Positions 1 through 8,400 of a DNA stretch of 12,275 nucleotides are shown here, piece after piece (the stretch's first letter is position 1; each line of letters opens with the position of its first letter). Made by a program: the position numbers and the translations under genes. Origin of the DNA: Funneliformis mosseae. Its lineage: Eukaryota > Glomeromycota > Glomeromycetes > Glomerales > Glomeraceae. The stretch lies in the NCBI GenBank assembly GCA_910592005.1, contig CAJVPP010003215.1:1-12275 (forward strand), read 5' to 3'. Under the pieces are notes generated by a model. The model saw only the letters and a program-made list of their open reading frames with translations, made no database searches and was not told the DNA's origin.

Positions 1-70
1 CACAATGTATTAATTTTAGTTAGTTGGTTATGTATTTTTTAAATAAAAAATAAATTTTGAATTTACTTAC

Positions 71-112
71 TTGTAGCCAGAGTTAGAGGTGGTTGGATAC
101 TTATGACCGCTA
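71..112 (-). CDS. Probable internal exon of an unidentified minus-strand gene (partial, runs off left edge)
   Basis: A 42-nt block on the minus strand is bounded by a strong acceptor (pyrimidine-rich tract ending TTTACAG at 120-113) and a perfect donor (GTAAGTAA from position 70). About 45 nt into the following intron there is a branch-point-like ACTAACT, so the next acceptor would fall just beyond position 1. The block is clearly more GC-rich than its surroundings. Two of three frames are open; the frame starting at the second base reads SGHKYPTTSNSGY, rich in Ser/Thr/Tyr/Gly. No family can be recognised from 14 residues. Upstream exons are not visible: the next 300 bp on this strand are short AT-rich repeats, which would lie in its intron. 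It could be a chance pair of splice sites, but signal quality and base composition argue for a real exon. Confidence 0.4.
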
Positions 113-140
113 CTGTAAATAATAAAAGATAAAAAAAATA

Positions 141-433
141 ACTACAAAAGAAATATTAAAACTTTTATGAAGAAATTTTTAAAATAAAAAAGTATTAAAC
201 CTTTACAAAGAAGTTTTAGAATGAAGTACTTTCACAAAATGAGTATAAACTTTCACAAAGAAAATATTAATATCACTTTTATGAAAAGAATATTAATCTT
301 TCACAAAGGAAGTATTAAAATCTTTATAAAGAAATATTAAAACTTCTACAAGGAAGTATTAGTATCATCTTCATAAAGGGAATATTAGTATCATCTTCAT
401 AAAAGAATTTTAATATTACTATAAAAAAATATT
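141..433. repeat. Imperfect short tandem repeat, about 11 units of 20-28 bp
   Basis: The stretch is built from variants of a unit like CTTTCACAAAGGAAGTATTAAAAT. Units begin with CTTT/CTTC, then ACAAAG or ATAAAG, then a TATTA core, repeated with indels. The two units nearest 350-410 are the most alike (both contain TATTAGTATCATCTTCATAAA). No reading frame stays open through it on either strand. It is probably non-coding, and if the exon at 71-112 is real it lies within the intron before that exon. Confidence 0.7.
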
Positions 434-489
434 AAATTCAAATAGTTTTAGTTTTGGTTGTGATATTGACTATAATATTAGTATTAACG

Positions 490-517
490 TTAATGTTAGT
501 ATTAGCTTTAACATTAA
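490..517. repeat. Small inverted repeat (9-bp arms, 10-nt loop)
   Basis: TTAATGTTA at 490-498 is the exact reverse complement of TAACATTAA at 509-517. It overlaps the 12-bp self-complementary word ATTAACGTTAAT just upstream. In DNA this AT-rich, such short dyads can arise by chance; no function is claimed. Confidence 0.5.
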
Positions 518-1625
518 TTAGAAACATAAATATCTACTTTTGTATATTTTTAATATTCTTGAAAATATAAAATTTTTTAAAAATTTTTTAATAAAAAAAA
601 GAAAAAAAGTTAAATATTTATAGATTTATAAATTAATATATGCAATTTCTTTCATTTTATCAACATATCATAGTTTGTAATAAGTTTTATAAAGAAAAAA
701 ATAATATCATATATATGTAAGTTCTTAGACTAAAAGTTAATAACTATTTATAGAAATATGTATGATCCATAATCAAAATTAAATATCTTAACCAAACTAT
801 CTTAAAATTCTTTGCTAAAAAGATTATTTTATGTAAATTATTTTTTCTTGATTTTTTGAGTTCATGTTTACAGTTATTTTCAAAAGTAATATTTATTTTA
901 GATCAAGTTTTCAGTTATAATTATATTAATAGTAATTATTTATATTTCTAATTTAGTAATTTTCTGATAATTATTGACAATCATAATTAAAATAATAATA
1001 AAAAATTAATATTTTAGAAATTTATATAAAAAAATCAGAATTTCTCTTATATTAAAATGTTTTTATATTACTGTCTTTATCTATAGTAATTTTTTTTTTT
1101 CTATTTATTTTTTCTTCTAATATTTGTATAAAATCTTATAAAAGAAACCTTAATATATTGATAAGATCTTAGATAACAATATATAAATCTCATGAAATCT
1201 CATAATATTCTAGATTAACCTTATAAAAAACTCTTAATCTAGTTTAAATAGTCATTAAGGTTTTAAATTATTATAATAAACTTTACAAAAATTCCTTAGC
1301 ATTTCTCAAATATCTAGGCTGCAACATATAAATCTTATAAAAAAAGCCCTCAATATATTTCTGATAATCAATAAGATTTTAAATAGTAACATAATTTACT
1401 TTCTTAATTTCGCTTGAATGTTTCTAAAAAATGATCATAAAATGTCATTATAATTACTTCATCAATTCGCATTTAAGTAATTAGCGAGATCTCTATATAT
1501 TTTTTTAGATATGATTTTTTATAAATGTATTTTACATTTTGAGGTCATAATGTTATTAATTATCACGTGGTAAAAGATTACAAAAAAAAAATTGAAAATT
1601 CAGTTCAACAAAAATGATCATTTGT
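518..1625. other. AT-rich non-genic stretch downstream of ORC1
   Basis: I see no open frame with a recognisable product, no RNA gene and no strong paired splice signals here. The stretch is dominated by A/T runs. It contains a set of diverged repeats (1135 to about 1440) listed separately and a CACGTG palindrome at 1564-1569, 57 nt beyond the ORC1 stop codon. The last roughly 100 bp presumably carry the ORC1 3' untranslated region on the minus strand, but no clean AATAAA signal is visible close to the stop. Confidence 0.6.
1135..1440. repeat. Three diverged tandem copies of an AT-rich unit (about 85-115 bp)
   Basis: Copies start with CTTATAAAA at 1135, 1220 and 1334. The second and third align best: after the shared start both show a (T/C)TCAAT/CTTAAT word, then an AATAAG/ATTAAGG-TTTTAAAT block, then a TTTAC(T/A) block and a CTT(A)...TTTCT end. 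The first copy shares only its first 30 or so bases. Eye alignment only; divergence is high, so the call is tentative. Confidence 0.4.
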
Positions 1626-3632
1626 TTACCATCCAACCAAGTCTTTAAAAAACGGATCATTAGATAAAACAGAGCTAACATCACTTTCAATTCCATTAAA
1701 ATCAACTAAATAATCAAGACCTTTACTAGGATCTAATACCAACATTGAAGATGATAAGAGATCATAAGCAATATTCATTAATACAGTGGGTGAAGGACTT
1801 GATATGCCTTTAAGTTCACATATCTTGTTATATTTTCTTATAACCTATAAATAAAGAATATTTAGTAAAAATTTACGATATAAAAATTATATATCGAATA
1901 CCATTACTTACATCCTTTAACTCGATTTCAAATTTTCCATTTTTCTTCAATAATAATAAGGCATAAAGAAATACTTTAACTTGTAGAGAACTTCTACTAA
2001 TATATTTCTTCCAAGGAGTATTTGTTTTTCTTATAGCCTCTAGAACCATTTGTATAGTAACACGACTATTTACCGATACTAATTTATTTTTTACTTGTGC
2101 CTCAAGAACTCCTACTGCATATCTAAAAAAAAAGGCAGAGGATTAATTATTTATACTATTATCATTCCGAATAGTTTAAAGTAATTACCTGCAAATAAAC
2201 AGAGCATTTCTTGCGTCTTGTGAAATAGCGCTCACTTTTCTTGCAGTAAATTCAACAGCTTCCCTTGCAAATAGATCAATATTTTCAAGCCGAGATTTCA
2301 AAATAATAAAAAGTTGTTCATGAGTATACGGTTCAAAATCCAATCTTTCCAGTCCTAAAAATAAAAAATTAACATATATTTATAACGGAATTCACCATAT
2401 TTATAGTATATATTACCAACCAAATTTGCTCTCTTGACTTTTAGTTAATAATGAATGTGGTAATCGAATTTCATTCGTCAAAGAAATCAAAACGAATCCA
2501 GAATTTGGTAAAGCGGTCCATTCCAAAAGATTACTAAATACTATACTTTTTTTGGTGATAAGTGAGTCAAACTCATCTATCATGAAGACACTATTAAAAA
2601 AAAAAAAAAAAATGAATCGAATGACATCGCGTTAATAAATAAATGTTGAGAACAATATATCATAAAAAAAAAAAAATTTTTTTACTAACATTGAAACTCG
2701 TTGATCTTTATCATGAAATGTTTCATTCAATAAAGATTCTGCGTCTTTATAAGAAATTCGATCACCGGTTAAACCCTCCCATAAGACACTATACACTTTT
2801 TCGGGAGGTTTAACTTCCATTCCATTAATTTCAACAAATTCGAAAGAATTCAATTCCTACTTTGATTAATCAAATCAATTCAACTGATTTAGCTAGTTTC
2901 CAAACGAAAAAAAAAAATTAACTTTACCCGTTTAAATGCTTTTTCATTTAAATTTTTAATAACTTGTCGTACAGTAGCAGTTTTACCAGTGCCAGGTTGA
3001 CCAGATATAAAAATACGACGTCCTTTAAATTCATCAATTGAATCTTTAATTTTATCATAAACTTGACCGTATTCTTTTTCACGACAAGGAAAATTTACAG
3101 GAACTTCTTCAAGTCTCAATTTCTCTCTTGCAATATCATATCTTGATAAAGGTTTATTTGTAGGTTTAATCCGATTATTTATATTTGATAATAAACGACC
3201 TGACCTTTTCCTATTTCACGTATTTAAAGAGGTATTAGATATATATATATACATAAAATGATAGAAAGAAAAGAACCTTTAAAAAATTTACCTTATTGAG
3301 GGTGGTGTAACTATTTGTATAGGATCTTGTAAATCCGGTAGTTTGTTCTTAGGAGTAATTATAACGATCGGGTATGTTTCTTTAGGCGTTATATCCTCAT
3401 CAGTGTCAGTGTCTTCAGTACAAGTTGAAACTGTAATTCTTTTATTGCGTTTTGGAGTGCTAAGAGTAGCGCTTTTATTATTTCTTTTATTTCGTTTAGG
3501 TGTAAAAAGAACGCGTCTTTTCCTTTTAGGCGTGCATTTTTCTTCATATAATTCGTCCTCAAGATCCGTTTCTTCTAATTCATATTCTTCATTGCTTTCA
3601 TTCCTTTTATTTCTTGGCATGGTAATACGCAT
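1626..3632 (-). CDS. ORC1: Origin recognition complex subunit 1 (Orc1), AAA+ ATPase, 7 exons, 518 aa
   Basis: Exons (minus strand): 3632-3292, 3210-2928, 2856-2690, 2590-2421, 2354-2189, 2122-1912, 1844-1626; all introns are GT-AG, 66-99 nt. Orc1 is the ATPase of the origin recognition complex that, with Cdc6, loads the MCM helicase. Seen: FPCREKEY at 154-161, Walker A GQPGTGKT (184-191), VEINGM after the second intron, Walker B FMIDEFD (266-272), sensor-1 Asn303, EPYT (328-331), an AAA+ lid and a winged-helix C-terminus. The EINGM and Y-x-x-LW words favour Orc1 over Cdc6. Odd points: no BAH domain before the ATPase; residue 319 is Lys (ESKFG) where the family usually has Arg (SRxG). The basic N-terminus (1-114) has TPKR at 34, 44 and 59, further TPK at 82 and 93, and RVLF at 40-43. 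A stop codon directly abuts the chosen ATG; Met5 is an alternative start. Confidence 0.93.
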
Positions 3633-3949
3633 TTATTTTAAATAATTTACTCTAATATTTATTTATAGTGAAAGAATTTCAATGCAGGGTATTAAAAGTT
3701 TAGAATTTAAAAAAATTCTAAAGTGGAACATCATTTAATTTGACGCGTTTTTGTTTCGGAAATTTTAATTCGTTATCAGTTAATGGTAATCACATGGCAA
3801 ATTTTGAAATAAATAAATAATTTTTTATCCCTCCGAACTTTTATTATTAAAGGTACAAATAGTCATTACTACAGCATTACAATAAAAAAAAAAAAAAAAC
3901 TATAATAGGGTAATAAAATTAAAAATTATTATTATTTTTTTTTTTCTTT
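3633..3949 (-). promoter_or_regulatory. Intergenic: ORC1 promoter region and 3' end of the Rab11 gene
   Basis: This 317-bp gap must hold the ORC1 promoter and the Rab11 3' untranslated region. On the minus strand a TATAAA lies at 3667-3662, about 30 nt before the ORC1 ATG, and an MCB-type ACGCGT lies at 3743-3748. A/T homopolymer runs occupy 3884-3950. No other gene is seen. Confidence 0.55.
3743..3748. promoter_or_regulatory. MCB-like element (ACGCGT) upstream of ORC1
   Basis: ACGCGT (palindromic) sits 111 bp upstream of the ORC1 start codon, in the context TGACGCGTTT. MCB boxes are bound by the MBF transcription factor in yeasts and drive G1/S expression of replication genes. By my scan it is the only ACGCGT in non-coding DNA of the window; the others (3511-3516, 6583-6588) are inside exons. 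CpG-containing hexamers are rare in sequence this AT-rich. Confidence 0.5.
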
Positions 3950-5161
<1,212 letters not shown>

Positions 5162-5490
5162 CTTTATGAATTAAACTGTACAAGTTTATATATCGAGCTA
5201 ATAATTGTACTTTACAAGTAAACGAAACTTCGTTACAAAGGTATTTCACGTAAACGTAAAGTCCAGAAATAGTAGCTTAAGAGGCTGAATTGTTCTAAAA
5301 AGTTTCGAATTTATATCATTACCTAGTTAAGATTAGCCTGTGGTTTGTACTTTAGAAACACGACATTTGAACACAACTTGTGTAATAAATTATAGATTAA
5401 ACTTTAATAATTAGAAATTTATAAAATTATTCCATCGCATATATCTACTTTTCTACGTATGAAATTATGTAATTACAAATTATACTTATA
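5162..5490 (-). promoter_or_regulatory. Intergenic: Rab11 promoter region and 3' end of the BRWD-like gene
   Basis: No gene is visible. On the minus strand TATATAAA occurs at 5192-5185, about 25-30 nt before the Rab11 ATG. A short dyad AACGAAACTTCGTT lies at 5221-5234, 60 nt upstream of the ATG. The part nearest 5490 should contain the 3' untranslated region of the BRWD-like gene. Confidence 0.45.
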
Positions 5491-8400
5491 TTATTTTTTT
5501 ATTGATTTAATGTAGCTTGGCAATTCTTCTTGAATTTTTTTGTAAATATAATACCGTTCAGTAAGACGTTTAAATTGATTAAGTAGTTTATTTGCCGCCA
5601 AAGGAATTTCGGTTCCTGATTCATTATAATTTGTTGCATTCCAATGTATTAAATCAATGTCTGCCTTGATCGCCTAAAAGTGTATAAGGTTCAATAAATA
5701 AAAGAAAAAAGGTAGGTACAAAGTTATAGAATTTTTATAATTACCCTTAAAGAGCGATACCAATTGTTTTGTATACGTGCTTCAATCATTCGAAGGCACA
5801 TCGGATATGGAATTTTTGGAAGATAATCAATTATTTCAGTGAAGTTGACGTGGTTTACAAACCAATCGAAATCAACTTCGTTAATAAGTTCAGAAATGAT
5901 ATTACTCATGGTCATTTTATCTACAAAAAAAAAAAGTCTTTAAAATTTTGAGGGGAGAAAAAAATGAGAACACGGGAGCAATATTTATTTATTATATACC
6001 TTCTTCTCCATAAGTTTTACTATCGACCAAATCTTGTTCATTTTCACGTTTCAATTCCCAGCTATGTAATGTGTCTTGAGTATTTTCTGGATCATTAGGT
6101 TCGTCCCTAAAATTAAATTTGTATTTTTATTTAATTAACGTATGTAATTTATACAAATAAAAAATAATAAACTTACCAATTAACTGTGTAAGTTTGCCAT
6201 GGAGACCAGTCGTTAGCTGTTTTATCTTTGTTTATTTGAACAATAGTCCCAGAATATGGTGTATTATCATATGTAGCAAATACTTTTTCGTCAATTCCTA
6301 GTCTTTTGTTAAGACCTGCTGCTACCCGATCATAAAGTACAATAAAGTCTCCCATATTCATATAATCGTAATAGTATATAGTAACTTTGGATGTGGCCCT
6401 TCTATCAAACACGGGATCTATCGGCAAAAGTTGATTATTGTTTTGATAATCTTGAAGATTCAATGTTTTTGCTGTAATCTTTACAAAAGGTTTATTTTTG
6501 TCTCCTCGAGTCCATTCAACATCATCAATGAGACAATATAAGATATTGTCTATAGCTTTTTTATAAGTTGACGACCTATTCCACGCGTGATCCTTATGAA
6601 GCGTTGGATCACCAGGTCCCAAAGTTTGAAGTAAAACAGAATTGTCTGCATCATGATAACACCTTCGAAGCATTTCTTTATGCCCGTTTATGAAATAAAT
6701 AATAACATCCCCAATCTGAGGGTGATACGGAGATGCTTGTGGTCTAATCATTTTAATCCATTCTGGACGAGTATCATCTTCTGGATATGCGGTATCCATT
6801 GAATCTGAAAGTGTCGCCCTAACTTGTTCCGAACCTCCCGAACCTCCCAATTTCTCATAATCTTGTTCAAGATCGTCTTCCATAAAACTTTCATCATCAC
6901 CTCCATAATTTCCATGTGTATCTTCACATGGTGACACTTCATGTTGTGACGAGGATACAACATAAGGAGAATCAATATTATTTTGCGATTCTTCTTGCTC
7001 TGAATCCTCTTGATATTCCGAACCGCTTGGTGACTTTGGTGTTCTAGCACGTCTACTACTAGTATCAAATGAAGCGTGATCATTTTCTATAAAGCTATCT
7101 TCTTCTGAAGAAGTAGTTTCGCTTTCTCCATAATTTATACGTCTTTTGACACGTCTCAAAGGACGTGAACTTGGACCCGCAATACCGTAGTCATTACTTG
7201 GTTCCACATACTCATCATTCTCGCCATCAGATAATTCGACACGAGAACGCTTCCTTTTCTTCTTATTTTTATGATTGGTACTCGAAGCGCCGCCTGCAGC
7301 AAAACGTCTGTCTTTCTGTGCCTTTTTTTCGGCTTTCTTTTGTCTTCTTGTCTTGACTCCATAATCACTGTCCAAGTCAGGAGAATTTACGACGGATATT
7401 GGAATTGTGTCAATTTCCATAAAGTCAATTTCTTCGGTACTATCAGGAGTTCCTTCACGATCAGAAAGGCCAGGAATATAATCTTCATCATCGCTATCGT
7501 CTTGTAGTGGGAAGCTTGTTTCGTCAAGTAAAATGGGGTCAACATACTCGTACTCATCTTCAATGATAATTCTTCTTCTTCGTTTGGTCACATCTTTCTT
7601 GTCCATAAGATGTTTGACGAGACTTCCATACTTGATTTCTTCGACCTCTTCGACGAGAATATCTCTCTTCCAATTATCTTCTTGCCATTCTTGTACTTCA
7701 GGAATACCAGTACTGATAGCCTTAACTAATTGGTTTAAAAAAAATATTAAGTAAATACATCATGATATTAACACGTGATCACGAAGTTCTTATTTAACCT
7801 ACGATGACTTTGAGTTGTTTGTTTGGGATAAGGAGCACCTCCCCAATTTACTACTTCACGAGGAATACTTGAATTCTGCGGAGTCCCTGAATTAACGTTA
7901 ATTAAAACTCTTCTTTCTTCGTCAAAAGTGTATTCCTCGTAATCATCATAGTCGCTTCTGAATTTTTGCCCATGAATAGCTCGATCCTGAAATTTTTCAT
8001 ATGATGCGGTTTGGTCGATGCCAATTAAATGGCATTTACCGGCATTGTCGGTAACCGCAAACATGGACCCTAAATTGTAATCAAAAGTATTATAAATAAG
8101 TTAAAATTAATAACAAACCTTATATATTCGTGGTATGATAAATTACTTGCCATCATCTCTGAATTTGCCATCATGGAACTTGAGATCTAAATTTTCATCG
8201 ATAAAATTTAAACTCGAACGATCCCATGCTGAATAAAAGAAGTAAAGAGTTAGTAAATGGTAATTATCAATTGCTATAAAAATTTAAAAGAATTCATACT
8301 TTTGACATTTCTGCCATCTTGTATATCCCACATCGATATCTTGCCATCATATCCTGCGGACATTATGGTACGCCAATCATGAGGATGTATATCCAGTACA

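Noticed and set aside
2591..2640. Long poly-A run as a possible retroelement tail
   Set aside because: On the coding strand it is the polypyrimidine tract before the ORC1 exon 4 acceptor, as also seen at several other introns.
1626..3632. Cdc6 instead of Orc1
   Set aside because: EINGM, the Y-x-x-LW spacing after Walker A and the overall pattern fit Orc1 better; Cdc6 normally lacks these words.
3343..3645. Plus-strand 100-codon open frame rich in Leu/Val/Ser
   Set aside because: It is the mirror of ORC1 exon 1; the hydrophobic look comes from antisense reading of Lys/Arg/Glu codons, and the minus strand encodes a coherent basic N-terminus spliced to the AAA+ domain.
6748..7083. Other-frame and opposite-strand open frames over the BRWD-like exons (for example 6748-7083, 7156-7368, 7165-7507, 8858-9082, 9179-9495)
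   Set aside because: All overlap long coding exons whose own frame fits a known family; none has recognisable motifs.
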